DNA of 64,000 nucleotides, from assembly GCF_001006485.1 (NCBI RefSeq), contig NZ_JUET01000083.1, positions 38,918-102,917 of the forward strand, given 5' to 3'. Position 1 is the stretch's first letter. Every line of letters begins with the position of its first letter. Positions 27,569 to 38,039 of the stretch are shown in pieces. Source of the DNA: Tannerella forsythia. GTDB taxonomy: Bacteria > Bacteroidota > Bacteroidia > Bacteroidales > Tannerellaceae. The notes under the pieces were generated by a model, which did not search any database, was not told where the DNA came from, and was given only the letters and a program-made list of their open reading frames with translations. A program made the translations under genes and the position numbers.

Positions 27569-30500
27569 CTACATGTTTTTTAATAAACACAAATAAGCGT
27601 CTTCGAGATTGGCCTCCGCCGGCACGGCATCGGGACGGGGCTGCACGGCCGAGAGATAACGCACCTGTATGCGATCGCCATCCTGAATATGATGTACGAC
27701 GAACGATTTATCCAGCTCGTCGAACGCCTCCCCGTCGATGGAGAACTGCCACACCTTGCCTTCGGCCATGTGAACCATGCCTTCGGGTTGTCCGAAGTAT
27801 TTCAACTGTCCCCTGTCGATGACGGCCACCTGATTGCACGAACTCGAAATATCCTCGATGATATGCGTCGAGAAGATGACGATACGTTCCTTACTCAGTT
27901 CGACCAGCAGGTTACGAAAACGGATCCGCTCGCGCGGGTCAAGTCCCGCCGTAGGTTCATCGACCACGAGGATACGGGGCAGATGAAGGAGAATCAGGGC
28001 GATGCCGATCCGCTGCTTCATGCCGCCGGAGAAGGAACCGATCTTCTCGTCTCTCCGTTCATACATATTCACGGCTCGCAACACGTATTCGATCCGTTCG
28101 TTGCGCAAACGGTCGTCGGTCAGTCCTTTCAGGATAGCCTGATAGTCCAGAAACTCCCACGACGACATCTGCTCGTATGTGCCGAACTCCTGCGGCAGGA
28201 AGCCGATCAGCCCCTGCAACTCCTCACGGTAGACACGGGTGTCCAGCCCATTCACCCGAATACATCCGTAACTCTGCTCCAAAATACCCGTAACGATCCG
28301 CATCAGCGTCGATTTACCGGCTCCGTTAGGGCCCAGCAGACCGAACATCCCCGTCTTGATCTCGAACGATACGCCGCGCAACGCTTTGAACGGACGACGA
28401 CGCTTGCCGAGCCACGGCACACTCTTGACCAGACGGAAGAACGTACGTTTCAGCCCCGCAAAGCGACCGCCTACACGCTCGATGTTCACTTCCCTTTCAT
28501 ACAGATATTGCGACGTGACATAAACAATCAACCCGCATCCCCACAAGAGAGCGGTAAGCGCCATCAGAGACGGTTGACTGATCTTGCCCGACAAAACAAC
28601 AAGCAGTACGACAGGCACTCCCCAGAACAGGAGTCGGTTGAGGTAACGGAGACCCCTTCTGTCGCCGAAACGGAAGAAGAGGTACATCCGTATTTTACGC
28701 CACAGGTACAGGGTCAACGCATATACGATAAATGAAAAGACAAAGATCCAGAACGAGTGCTCCAGATAGCCGTAGGTGAAACAGACAATAAACGCGAACA
28801 ATCCAAACAACCAGCCGATATTCAGGAAGTCTTTGAACGAACGATACTCCTGCTGAATCCCCAGACGCTTACGCCGTTCCTGTCCGCTGTTCCACTGGCG
28901 GGCGAAGCGTCCCGCACGGTCGTACACCTTCACAAGGTTACGGATGACGATCCGAATCTCCTGCCCAGGATGAATCATATCGGCTCTTGCCCGGCGCAAA
29001 CTGGCCTTTACAAAGGCTGTGACTCCGGGAATGAGGATAACCAGCGCCACAACCGATATGGCCTGCCACAGCCAACTGTCGATATAGACATAGACGCCAA
29101 GCAGCCCGGCAAGCATAAGCCCGAGATGAAGCCATTGCACCCTGCGCGAGAGCGCACGGTACCATTGTAACGTATTCTCCAGCCCCATGTAAGCCGTGGG
29201 AAGGATGACCAGCGTCAGCAACGACGAAAAAGTCAGTCCACCGATCACAGTAATCGCAAAAGGCGCTCCGATAGCTCCGGCATATTCCGTATCGCCCATG
29301 GCCAGCGGGAACATGGCGATAATCGTGGTGATGCTCGTGATCAGAATCGGACGGATACGGGACAGCCCGGCCGTCATCAGCGCACGTTCGCGTCGGAAGC
29401 CCTGCTTGCGGAGAATACGAGCATAGTCGATAAGGATGATGCCGTTGTTCACAACTACTCCAAGGAGGATCAGAAAGCCCGTCAGCGTATTGGCATTCAG
29501 CAGACTGTTACCGGTCATAAGCAGAGCCAGCAGTGATCCGATAGCCGCCAGAGGAATGGAAAAGAGCAGTACGAACGGAGTCGATATCGATTCGAATACG
29601 CACGAGAGAATCATAAAGATCAGCACGAAGGCGGCAAGCAGGAGGAATTTAAAATCGGCGAACAGATCTTCTTCATGGACGACTTCAATGGCTACCCCGG
29701 CGGGCAGATTATAATTCGCGATATACCGGTCGATGTCGGCACGATACCCTTCGAGCAGTGTCTTCGACTCTTCGACACTGCGGGCGAACCGGTAGCGTAC
29801 TTCAAGTTGCTTGTCCTGATTCACACGTATGATACGTGAGCGTCCGTTGCTCTTGTGAAGGGTAGCCAGCTCGTGAAGGCGGTGCATTCCTCCCTGCCCG
29901 TCGGCAATGCGTACCTCTTTCAAGTCATCAACGGTTTGCTGTTTCTTTTCCCGCTCGGACGTCTTGTCCGGCAAATCTTCACGAATCACGATGTCGTAAG
30001 TCTTGTTACCCACTTTGAAGGTTGTTCCCGTAGCATATTCGGGCGTCAGCTGCGCCAGTCCTGTCGCGATATGACTTCGGGTGATGCCGTACGAAGCGAG
30101 CAGTAACGGATCGAAATGCAACCGCACTTCGGGCTGACGACGGGCCGACGGCATCCACGCATGTCCGACAAACTCCTGTGCGTCGAGGTAATACCGTATA
30201 TCTTCGGCCACCACCTGCATCATGTCGTAGTCCGATCCTTTGATAACCACCCGCTCCTGATTATCCCCAATGCCCAGCAGCGTCATAAAAGCCATGGCCG
30301 CTCCTGCGCCGTCACCCCCACCGGAGCCGCTCATAGCTTCGGAGAACGAGATCTCGGCACCTCCCACAGCCGGCATCCGCGCTTGTGCGTCGGCCTTGAT
30401 CTCAGCGATCTTACGCCTACCCGTCGTCTCGTAATCTTTCCGAAGAATCACGGTCAGCACGGCTTGTTCCTCCTGAACACGACTGACGACATCCTGCTTC

Positions 30501-32254
30501 TCCGGGATCTCATGGAGACGTTCCTCGATCACCTTCACGATCTTATCCGTATGCTCCAGCGTGCTGCCCGTATGCATCGTGACATAGATATCGAAGCGGT
30601 CGGACTCAACTTCCCTGTTCTGACGGACGTTCATCGTCAGCGACAGAATCAGCGTCAGGAAAAGCAGTACGACGGCGCTCAACAGGGTGGCACCGGGATG
30701 ACGCATGCACGTTTTGAGAAACACGAGGTAAATCTGCACAGGCCGTTGCAGCAGAGAAATCTTTTCGTAAAATACGCTCTCACCTTTTCGTCGCAAGATG
30801 CCGTAGGTTGCCATCGGAATAAACAGCAGGGCCACCCCCATCGACACCAGCAAGGTGGAAATAATTGAGACACCGATATGGTTGCCGATCAGTTTGATCA
30901 TGAAATTATCGGAGAAGACGAAAGGCAGGAATACGGTGATGGTTGTGAGCGTAGCGGCTATGATCGAACGCCAGACCTCTTTTGTCCCTTTCGTTACGGA
31001 CTGCTCGGGCGATTCTCCCGCCGCCGACCGCCGATACACATTTTCGAGCACGACGACGCTGTTATCGAGCAGCATCCCGATAGCAAGCGCCATGCCGACG
31101 AGAGTCAGGCTGTTGATCGAGATGCCTGCCGCATAGAAGAAGTTAAAAGCCGTATATACGGACAAGGGGATAGACAAGGCGATGAAGAACACGAGACGGA
31201 TATTCTTCAGGAAAAACCAGAGCACTAAGATGGCCAACAAGCCCCCTGTCAGCGCCAGACGAATGATCTGATCGATATTCTTCTCCATCGTTTCGGCCGT
31301 ATCCGACTCGATCACGATCTCCACATCCTGTCCCTGCAAACGTTCATTGAGCCGGTCGATTACCGCCCGTGTACGATGCGACAGGTCGATGAGGTTCGTC
31401 TGGGCTTCGTTCATGAGCGCGACGGAGATCGCGTCCTTGCCGTTCACGCGGCTGAACGAGGTTTCTTCTTTCAGGTCGAAGCTGACGGTCGCCACGTCTT
31501 TCAGGAATACGGGGCCTTCGGCTACGACAAGATGCTCCAGCTCGGAGACCTGCGTGTACGCCGAATGCACATGAACGAAATAACGCGAATCAGCTTCCGT
31601 AACATTCCCTGCAAACATTTTCTCCTGCGTCTGACGATTCAGCAACTCACCGATCTTCGAGGCCGTCAGGTTCAACGCTTCACACACTTCCTTATGTAAA
31701 CGGATCTCAATGGTTCGCTCCTGTCCGCCATACACATCGACGGCCGCCACCCCATCGATATGTTCAAGGTCGCGCCGTACCTCTTCTTCCACGACATTAC
31801 GCACGCGATCCACTCCTCCCGAACCTCGTACCTGCAATGTCATAAAACGGTTCGCCATCATCGCCAGATCGACTTTCTGCACTTGCACGGTAAAGCCTTT
31901 CGGCAGCGATGAGGAGACTTCTTTCATCTTCTCTTCGAGCCTGAGATACGTCGTCTTGAAATTGATATCGGCCTTGAAATCGACCTGTATGGACGACTGG
32001 CGGCGGTTGATCTCGGAGCGTATCTTATCTACCCCTCCAACGGTGCTGATGGCTCCCTCGATCGGAATGATGACCTCGGTCTCGACATACGCCGGATCCA
32101 TCTCCTGCTGAGACTGGACGGAGACGAACAGCACGGGCAATTCCGCATTGGGCAACAACTCCACAGGCAGCTGTTTGTAGGACACATACCCCAATAAGGT
32201 AAGCGCAATAAACAACATGCTGATGGTTACCCTTCTGTTTAAAAGAATGTTCAT
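27569..32254 (-). CDS. RND efflux pump fused to ABC ATPase
   Basis: A 1561-residue single open frame. Residues about 1-1040 form an RND (AcrB/MdtB-like) pump with 12 membrane helices and the TM4 acidic pair reduced to DN (LLDNSVVVLE). About 1050-1260 add six further hydrophobic segments in three pairs. About 1270-1561 are a complete ABC ATPase: Walker A GPNGAGKST near 1304, signature FSGGMKQR near 1410, Walker B ILVVDEP near 1430, and the H-loop IFSTHI. The ATPase closely resembles the one at 41424. No stop or frameshift separates the parts. It overlaps the upstream RND gene by four bases. The fusion suggests ATP hydrolysis acting with proton-driven export. Confidence 0.88.
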   Translation of the reverse strand: MNILLNRRVTISMLFIALTLLGYVSYKQLPVELLPNAELPVLFVSVQSQQEMDPAYVETEVIIPIEGAISTVGGVDKIRSEINRRQSSIQVDFKADINFKTTYLRLEEKMKEVSSSLPKGFTVQVQKVDLAMMANRFMTLQVRGSGGVDRVRNVVEEEVRRDLEHIDGVAAVDVYGGQERTIEIRLHKEVCEALNLTASKIGELLNRQTQEKMFAGNVTEADSRYFVHVHSAYTQVSELEHLVVAEGPVFLKDVATVSFDLKEETSFSRVNGKDAISVALMNEAQTNLIDLSHRTRAVIDRLNERLQGQDVEIVIESDTAETMEKNIDQIIRLALTGGLLAILVLWFFLKNIRLVFFIALSIPLSVYTAFNFFYAAGISINSLTLVGMALAIGMLLDNSVVVLENVYRRSAAGESPEQSVTKGTKEVWRSIIAATLTTITVFLPFVFSDNFMIKLIGNHIGVSIISTLLVSMGVALLFIPMATYGILRRKGESVFYEKISLLQRPVQIYLVFLKTCMRHPGATLLSAVVLLFLTLILSLTMNVRQNREVESDRFDIYVTMHTGSTLEHTDKIVKVIEERLHEIPEKQDVVSRVQEEQAVLTVILRKDYETTGRRKIAEIKADAQARMPAVGGAEISFSEAMSGSGGGDGAGAAMAFMTLLGIGDNQERVVIKGSDYDMMQVVAEDIRYYLDAQEFVGHAWMPSARRQPEVRLHFDPLLLASYGITRSHIATGLAQLTPEYATGTTFKVGNKTYDIVIREDLPDKTSEREKKQQTVDDLKEVRIADGQGGMHRLHELATLHKSNGRSRIIRVNQDKQLEVRYRFARSVEESKTLLEGYRADIDRYIANYNLPAGVAIEVVHEEDLFADFKFLLLAAFVLIFMILSCVFESISTPFVLLFSIPLAAIGSLLALLMTGNSLLNANTLTGFLILLGVVVNNGIILIDYARILRKQGFRRERALMTAGLSRIRPILITSITTIIAMFPLAMGDTEYAGAIGAPFAITVIGGLTFSSLLTLVILPTAYMGLENTLQWYRALSRRVQWLHLGLMLAGLLGVYVYIDSWLWQAISVVALVILIPGVTAFVKASLRRARADMIHPGQEIRIVIRNLVKVYDRAGRFARQWNSGQERRKRLGIQQEYRSFKDFLNIGWLFGLFAFIVCFTYGYLEHSFWIFVFSFIVYALTLYLWRKIRMYLFFRFGDRRGLRYLNRLLFWGVPVVLLVVLSGKISQPSLMALTALLWGCGLIVYVTSQYLYEREVNIERVGGRFAGLKRTFFRLVKSVPWLGKRRRPFKALRGVSFEIKTGMFGLLGPNGAGKSTLMRIVTGILEQSYGCIRVNGLDTRVYREELQGLIGFLPQEFGTYEQMSSWEFLDYQAILKGLTDDRLRNERIEYVLRAVNMYERRDEKIGSFSGGMKQRIGIALILLHLPRILVVDEPTAGLDPRERIRFRNLLVELSKERIVIFSTHIIEDISSSCNQVAVIDRGQLKYFGQPEGMVHMAEGKVWQFSIDGEAFDELDKSFVVHHIQDGDRIQVRYLSAVQPRPDAVPAEANLEDAYLCLLKNM

Positions 32255-35200
32255 CCTTCGCGTCTTACCTTACTTTTCAGTTGTTCGAACACATAGTAAA
32301 CACACGGAATCACGACAAGACTCATCAAAGTAGACGTAATAAGTCCGCCGATGACAGCCACCGCCATGGCGGAGCGCAAGGCCGCTCCTTCGCCGATATG
32401 GAGCGACATGGGCAGCAAGGCCAGAATCGTCGTGAGCGTAGTCATCATGATCGGACGGATCCGCTGCCGGCCGGCCTCGACAATGGCCTCCGTAAGCTCC
32501 ATCGTCGTCTTCAACTGGTTGATGCGTCCGACTAAAAGAATCGAGTTGTTCACCGCAATCCCGGCAAGCATAATCATCCCAATCACTCCCATGATATTGA
32601 GCGTCATTCCGGTGATCCAGAAGATCAGCACGGCTCCCACCAGTGCCAGCGGAACAGTCAACAGGATGGTAAAAGGATGCAGCAACGATTCGAACTGCGA
32701 TGCCAGCACCATGTATACAAGTACGACCGACAATAACAGCGCAAGCATCAGGCTGTTCATCGATTCCCGACGCTGCTCCTCCTCGCCCGTCACACGAATC
32801 GAATAACGTGAGGGCAACTCCACGTCCTCCACTGCCCGGCGTATGTCTTGCGCCACCTTATCGAGCGAGCGAGCTTCGTCTTTGTCTGCAAGAATCTTGT
32901 TGATACGGCTCTGATTCCGACGAAATATCTCCTTCGGGGCCTGTGTCGGGGTAATCGTCGCGATCTCGTGCAGCAGAAATTCCCGATTCCCGCTACGGAT
33001 GACAAGACGTTTCAATTCCTCTGCCGTAATATCGGGTACTTTGATGACAATATCACGCATCTCTCCCTTATATTCCATCTTGCCCACGTCCCGCCCCTGC
33101 AACTGTTGCTTTAACTGGGCAAGCACGGTCGAGGCCGTAATCTGATGAATACCGGCCATTGTACGGTCGAGGGTGATCAACAGCTCGGGCGCTCCGTCGG
33201 CCATCGACGACTTGAGGTTATAAATCCCTTCGACCGATGCCATCCGTGCCATCACCTCGTCTGTGAGAGCCGCGATCTCTTCCGATTCTTCTCCTTTCAC
33301 TTCCACGACAATCGGAGCCTCTTCATCTCCGAACAGCGAGCCCAGCGAGTAATCCTCCTGTTTGAACGTAAGTTCCAACCCTTCGATCTCTTTCGTTGCT
33401 TCCACAAAACGCGATATGACTTTATCGGTCGACAAAGGCGACGCCTCCGAAAGCAAGACCGTCAGCGTTGCCGTCGACTCTCCCTCAAATACCTCATGTT
33501 CCGATGCTCCTTCTCCGATATGGCTGTACACGGTAAGCAGGCTGTCGCCACTGATGGAGTGCAGCAGATATTCCAGATTATGCACCACGGCATCCGTGCG
33601 TTCGAGACGTGTGCCTTCCGGCAGTCTCAGTGAAACCGAGAACGCACGTCCGGCGGAGCGGGGTAAAAACTCCGTCCCGACGAATGGAGTAAGCAGGAAC
33701 GTAAGGACCAGCAATCCCACCGACAGACCGATCACCCACCAACGGCGTCGGAGAAACGAGGTGAGCAGCATGCCATACCGCTCGAAACGAACGGTTTTCG
33801 CTTGCCGCTGTATCTGCTTCCTCCCCGATAGCCGGTCGTATAGCATGGGAATAATCAGCAAGGCAACAAATAAAGAGGACAGCAGCGAGAAAGCCACCGT
33901 CCACGCCTGCTCCTTGAACAGTTCGCCCGATGCTCCATGCAGGTAGACGATAGGAAGAAAAACGACAATGGTCGTTAGTGTAGAAGCAATCACCGCGCCG
34001 GCTACCTCCGATGTTCCGGTGACAATAGCGTCTGCACGACTCAGCCCCCGCTCATGATTTCGAAAGATGCTTTCTATCACCACAATGGCATTATCGACGA
34101 GCATTCCTCCGCCAAGCGCGAGACCTCCCAGTGTCATGACGTTTAACGTCAGTCCGTTAAAATACATCAGGTTAAATGTTGCCACGATCGAGATGGGGAT
34201 CGACAGACTAACGATCAGCGTCGTCCCGATACGACGAAGGAAGACAAACAGCACTAACACGGCCAACAGCATCCCCAGCAAAGCCGTACTTTTCACTTCA
34301 CCGATCGCCTGACTGATAAAAGTACCCTGATTGCGGATCACCTGAAAACGATAGCCGGGCAAAGCCTGTTCCATGGCTTTCAACTGTCGATCGATTCGAT
34401 CGACCACCCGAACCGTATTATGCTGCATCTCCTTATAAACAGAGAGGCCGATGCAACGTTCGCCGTTGATACGCACGATGTTTTCGGGACGGGCATTTTC
34501 AAACCGGGCTGTAGCCACTTCGCACAGATATATCGGTGCACGGTTCTCCGTTCCGCCATTTGCATGAGATGCTTCCGTCGATGCGACAGTCGGGCGATAG
34601 CTCACAATCAGATTCTCAAAATCGGCTTCGGAAGTAAAGAACGACGAACTTTTCACCAAATACTGCAGTCCGAGTTCACTGACCCTTCCGCCCGATACGG
34701 TTTGATTATTCGCCTCGATTCCGGAGGCGATGTCTTCCATCGTCAAGCCGAACGCCTTTAACTTATAGGGATCGGTTCGTAAGGTCAGGACAGAGCGCTC
34801 TTCGCCGGAGAGTAATACTTCCCCTACCCCTTCTATACGCACCAGTTCGTTGCGCACGTAATTCCCGGCCATCTTACGCAGCTCGGCCATATCGGTGATG
34901 GAACGATGCGACATGGCAATCAACATCACCGGATCGGTATTCGGATCATGCTGAGTGATGTTGAGAGACTCAATATCCGTGTTACGCGAAAAAGGCGCCA
35001 TGGCTTTCTGCAAGTCTAAAAAGGCCTCGTCCATATCTTTATGCTGGACGTACGTGACCGTGATGCGTGCCGAGCCGGAACGAATCACCGAGGCGACCTG
35101 CGTGACGTCGCTCTGACGTATGGCCATCGACTCCATATTCTCTACGAACATCTTCTCCATCTCTTCGGGCGGACGTTCACCCGCCTTGATTTCTACGAAC

Positions 35201-35337
35201 AGACGCGGAGCATTCATGTCGGGCAGTAAATCCACATTCAGACGATTGTACGAGATATTGCCGAGCAACACGATTGCCAGCACCACCATCGCCATGGTAA
35301 CGGGATTGTTTACCGCAAACCGGATGATTTTTTTCAT
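32251..35337 (-). CDS. RND efflux pump inner membrane subunit
   Basis: A 1028-residue AcrB/MdtBC-family transporter of normal length. Two duplicated halves, each with a TM1, a large periplasmic loop and TM2-6, are evident. The proton-relay motif in TM4 reads GGGMLVDNAIVVIE, one aspartate followed by Asn, as in many Bacteroidetes members. Together with the membrane-fusion protein and TolC-like gene upstream it makes a complete tripartite pump. Its stop overlaps the start of the RND-ABC fusion gene, so the pair may form a heteromeric trimer as MdtB/MdtC do; that is an inference. Confidence 0.93.
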   Translation of the reverse strand: MKKIIRFAVNNPVTMAMVVLAIVLLGNISYNRLNVDLLPDMNAPRLFVEIKAGERPPEEMEKMFVENMESMAIRQSDVTQVASVIRSGSARITVTYVQHKDMDEAFLDLQKAMAPFSRNTDIESLNITQHDPNTDPVMLIAMSHRSITDMAELRKMAGNYVRNELVRIEGVGEVLLSGEERSVLTLRTDPYKLKAFGLTMEDIASGIEANNQTVSGGRVSELGLQYLVKSSSFFTSEADFENLIVSYRPTVASTEASHANGGTENRAPIYLCEVATARFENARPENIVRINGERCIGLSVYKEMQHNTVRVVDRIDRQLKAMEQALPGYRFQVIRNQGTFISQAIGEVKSTALLGMLLAVLVLFVFLRRIGTTLIVSLSIPISIVATFNLMYFNGLTLNVMTLGGLALGGGMLVDNAIVVIESIFRNHERGLSRADAIVTGTSEVAGAVIASTLTTIVVFLPIVYLHGASGELFKEQAWTVAFSLLSSLFVALLIIPMLYDRLSGRKQIQRQAKTVRFERYGMLLTSFLRRRWWVIGLSVGLLVLTFLLTPFVGTEFLPRSAGRAFSVSLRLPEGTRLERTDAVVHNLEYLLHSISGDSLLTVYSHIGEGASEHEVFEGESTATLTVLLSEASPLSTDKVISRFVEATKEIEGLELTFKQEDYSLGSLFGDEEAPIVVEVKGEESEEIAALTDEVMARMASVEGIYNLKSSMADGAPELLITLDRTMAGIHQITASTVLAQLKQQLQGRDVGKMEYKGEMRDIVIKVPDITAEELKRLVIRSGNREFLLHEIATITPTQAPKEIFRRNQSRINKILADKDEARSLDKVAQDIRRAVEDVELPSRYSIRVTGEEEQRRESMNSLMLALLLSVVLVYMVLASQFESLLHPFTILLTVPLALVGAVLIFWITGMTLNIMGVIGMIMLAGIAVNNSILLVGRINQLKTTMELTEAIVEAGRQRIRPIMMTTLTTILALLPMSLHIGEGAALRSAMAVAVIGGLITSTLMSLVVIPCVYYVFEQLKSKVRREG

Positions 35338-35388
35338 GTCATTGCGTAATCTTAAACTATACCTGTATTACCGTTTCACTGCATCGCG

Positions 35389-36441
35389 TTACTTCAGCAC
35401 CTTTACCCGACTGTTTTCACGCAAGGTCTCAAACCCTTTGACGATAAGATGATCATGCTCGTTCAACCCTTCCGTAACCTGAATAGACTCATCGTCTTCA
35501 AGACCTGTCCGTATCTGACGCGCAACAGCCGTATTCTTTTCCACCACATATACATATTTGCGGTCTCGTGCTGAGAGAACAGCATGCTTCGGAATAATAA
35601 TGGCACTGTCGGCCTGCTCCACAACGATATCGACTTTGATGAACATACCGGGACGCAGTTTCTGCCCGGCATTGTCTATCCGTATCCGTCCGGTGAAGGT
35701 GCGTGTCTCGGTACTGATAGCCGGAGAAAGTTCGCTGATCACACCTTTCAGCGTATCTTCGGGCAAGGTGTAGTGCGTCACATGGACCGGCTGATCGACC
35801 CTGATATACGGAATCGTACTTTCGGGCAAGTTCACATCCATGTACATACTCGTATACGACATGATACCGACCATCGGTTTCCCCTGCTCCACCCGACTGT
35901 CCGATGTATAATGAGGCAGAGAGACGATCACTCCGTCAAAAGGCGCCTTTATATTCATCTTTTCCAGACTGATATTGGCATTCTCCAGTTCGTACCGGGC
36001 ATTGGCTGCTTTCACATCCGTATTACGCATCTCACTGAGGGTCACTCCTCCTTTCTCGTATAACGCCTTCTGCTTGCTTTGCTCCTGCCGGGCAATTTCA
36101 AGATTCAACGTTTTCGATTCCAACGCAATGCCATTCTCATATTCTTTATTTTCGAGGCGTATGATCAGTTGACCTTTCCTGACCCCATCACCCAACTTAT
36201 ACGGTTTGCCCGTCGCCGGATTACGCTGAAGGCCGTACATCCCGCTCATCTCGGAGACAAGTTCGGCCGCACCAGCGGCCTGTGCCGTTCCCGTGGTATG
36301 AATGAGCTTGCTGATCGATCCTTTCCGAAGTTCCTGCACGGATACGGGGGTCTCCACATCATTCTGATCGGATTGAGGTTTGGAACCGCATGCCGTAAGC
36401 GCAGCCAGTGCGGCTACGGCGAAGATTGTTTGGTATTTCAT
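35389..36441 (-). CDS. RND periplasmic adaptor (membrane-fusion) lipoprotein
   Basis: A 350-residue HlyD/AcrA-type adaptor that bridges the RND pumps to the TolC-like channel. A lipobox (LTAC, about Cys17) anchors it to the membrane. The pattern is the family's: a biotinyl-lipoyl-like half (about 45-95), an alpha-helical hairpin (about 95-150), the second lipoyl half with IKAPFDGVI (about 160), a beta-barrel and a membrane-proximal domain. The ATG giving MKYQTIFAV is chosen over a start five codons upstream. It is 51 bases from the RND gene and 45 from the TolC gene. Confidence 0.93.
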   Translation of the reverse strand: MKYQTIFAVAALAALTACGSKPQSDQNDVETPVSVQELRKGSISKLIHTTGTAQAAGAAELVSEMSGMYGLQRNPATGKPYKLGDGVRKGQLIIRLENKEYENGIALESKTLNLEIARQEQSKQKALYEKGGVTLSEMRNTDVKAANARYELENANISLEKMNIKAPFDGVIVSLPHYTSDSRVEQGKPMVGIMSYTSMYMDVNLPESTIPYIRVDQPVHVTHYTLPEDTLKGVISELSPAISTETRTFTGRIRIDNAGQKLRPGMFIKVDIVVEQADSAIIIPKHAVLSARDRKYVYVVEKNTAVARQIRTGLEDDESIQVTEGLNEHDHLIVKGFETLRENSRVKVLK

Positions 36442-36485
36442 CATGAGGTATATCATTTATTTTTTACTCGAATACAGGAATGAAT

Positions 36486-38003
36486 TTATTTATCTCTGTG
36501 ACGGGCATCGCCCAATGTCCGGACAGGAATTACCGGAGCGTTTTTCTCAAAATCGTACAGCGAAAGAATTTTCAGATTCAGCAACTCGATTTTATAATTG
36601 ATCAACGTTTGCGAATAAGCGATCTTCTTATTGGACAGCTGGGTCTGAAACTGACTGATCTGCATACCGGTGAGGTCTCCTTCACGATATCTGGTCAAGT
36701 TCAGGTCATACGTCAGCTGCGCGTTCCTGACATTCTTTTCGGCAATGGTAATCTGTGTGCGGAGATTTTCGAGCCGGCGCCACACCTGACGGATATTCAG
36801 CTCGATGTCGAGCTTTTCATTCTCCTGCCGGAGCTTCGCGATTGTCTGTGCTGTCCGTTGCGCCTTCACACGCGCTTTCTTCTCTCCCCAATCAAAGATC
36901 GGAACGGTAAAGCTGATGGCGACACGGGGATTTTGCGTCGGATTATCGTAGACGCTTCCCAATCGCTCATTGTCACCGGTAATGCCGACCGATAAGGAGA
37001 TATCTCCTTTAAATTCATTCAGGCTCTTCGTGCGGACCATCTGCAGTTCCGCCAGCTCGATATCGATCTCACGCTGCCGAAGCTCCATCCGCGAATCGAG
37101 TCCGTTGCGGACAGCCTCCTCAAGACTGACGGCTACCGGACTGATTCCGATATCGGCCATGACACGAATCCGTTCGTGAAGAGGCAGGCCCAGTGCCTGC
37201 TTCAACTCGTCTTCCGCGTTGGCGAGCGCGACCAAACGTTCCTCGACCGAAGACTGTGCCGTGGCCAAATTCAACTCCGCCTGATACAGCTCCTCTTTGG
37301 CCGACAAATCGGCTTCGACCTTGTTTTTGATAATTTCGAAGCTCTGCCGGGCATTTTCCAACTCCTCCCTGCTAGTCTCCAGGTTACTCTGCGCCATGTA
37401 AACCGTATAGAACCGATTCGTGATGTCTCGCTCGGTATTCAGGCGCTGAAGAGCATAATCGATCCCGGCATTTTCATAATCGAACTCAATCTGTTTCAGC
37501 TCCATCTTCCGACGGTTATACGTAAACACCGGCTGAGTGAACTGAAGATAAAGATTGTTGCTGAATGCTCTGTTGCGGTTTTCATGCCCTTCGACCACCG
37601 ATGTGTTATTTTGCCACCCGAACCGGTTAATGAGCGAGAGCTCTCCATCCGTCCACAAGATAGGCTGCGTGACACGGAACGTCCCGCTTGAAGTCAACGA
37701 CTCGTTCGTGTACCATTGCGACAGCCGGTTGTCGAAACGACGCGTCTTCGTATAATCAATCGGATCGAGGTTCAGAGAGAACCGGGATTTTAACGACGCC
37801 CGCTGCGCAACAAGCTGAAGCTGATACCGCTCCAGATTGAGCTTCGAGTTGATCAGGGTAGGATTGTGCTCTTCGGCGATGTCGAGTGCCTGCTCTATGG
37901 TCACCGACCGTTGCGCATACGCTTCTGAAGGCACGCCCCACATTCCCGCAAGCCACATCATCCCACTCACGTAAATCCTTAGAAATTGTTTGTTTATCAT
38001 CAT
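36486..38003 (-). CDS. TolC-family outer membrane channel
   Basis: A 505-residue outer membrane efflux protein with a signal peptide ending SEAYAQ (about residue 31). Two duplicated helical/strand halves of the OEP family are visible, with the typical start ALDIAEEHNPTL and long amphipathic helices near 190-260 and 370-450. It should form the trimeric duct through the outer membrane for the operon's pumps. It lies between the ABC permease/M1-like gene and the adaptor gene on one strand with short gaps. Confidence 0.93.
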   Translation of the reverse strand: MMINKQFLRIYVSGMMWLAGMWGVPSEAYAQRSVTIEQALDIAEEHNPTLINSKLNLERYQLQLVAQRASLKSRFSLNLDPIDYTKTRRFDNRLSQWYTNESLTSSGTFRVTQPILWTDGELSLINRFGWQNNTSVVEGHENRNRAFSNNLYLQFTQPVFTYNRRKMELKQIEFDYENAGIDYALQRLNTERDITNRFYTVYMAQSNLETSREELENARQSFEIIKNKVEADLSAKEELYQAELNLATAQSSVEERLVALANAEDELKQALGLPLHERIRVMADIGISPVAVSLEEAVRNGLDSRMELRQREIDIELAELQMVRTKSLNEFKGDISLSVGITGDNERLGSVYDNPTQNPRVAISFTVPIFDWGEKKARVKAQRTAQTIAKLRQENEKLDIELNIRQVWRRLENLRTQITIAEKNVRNAQLTYDLNLTRYREGDLTGMQISQFQTQLSNKKIAYSQTLINYKIELLNLKILSLYDFEKNAPVIPVRTLGDARHRDK

Positions 38004-38039
38004 GTTTCTTTTCTATGCTGCTTCTTTGAGTTCATTCGC

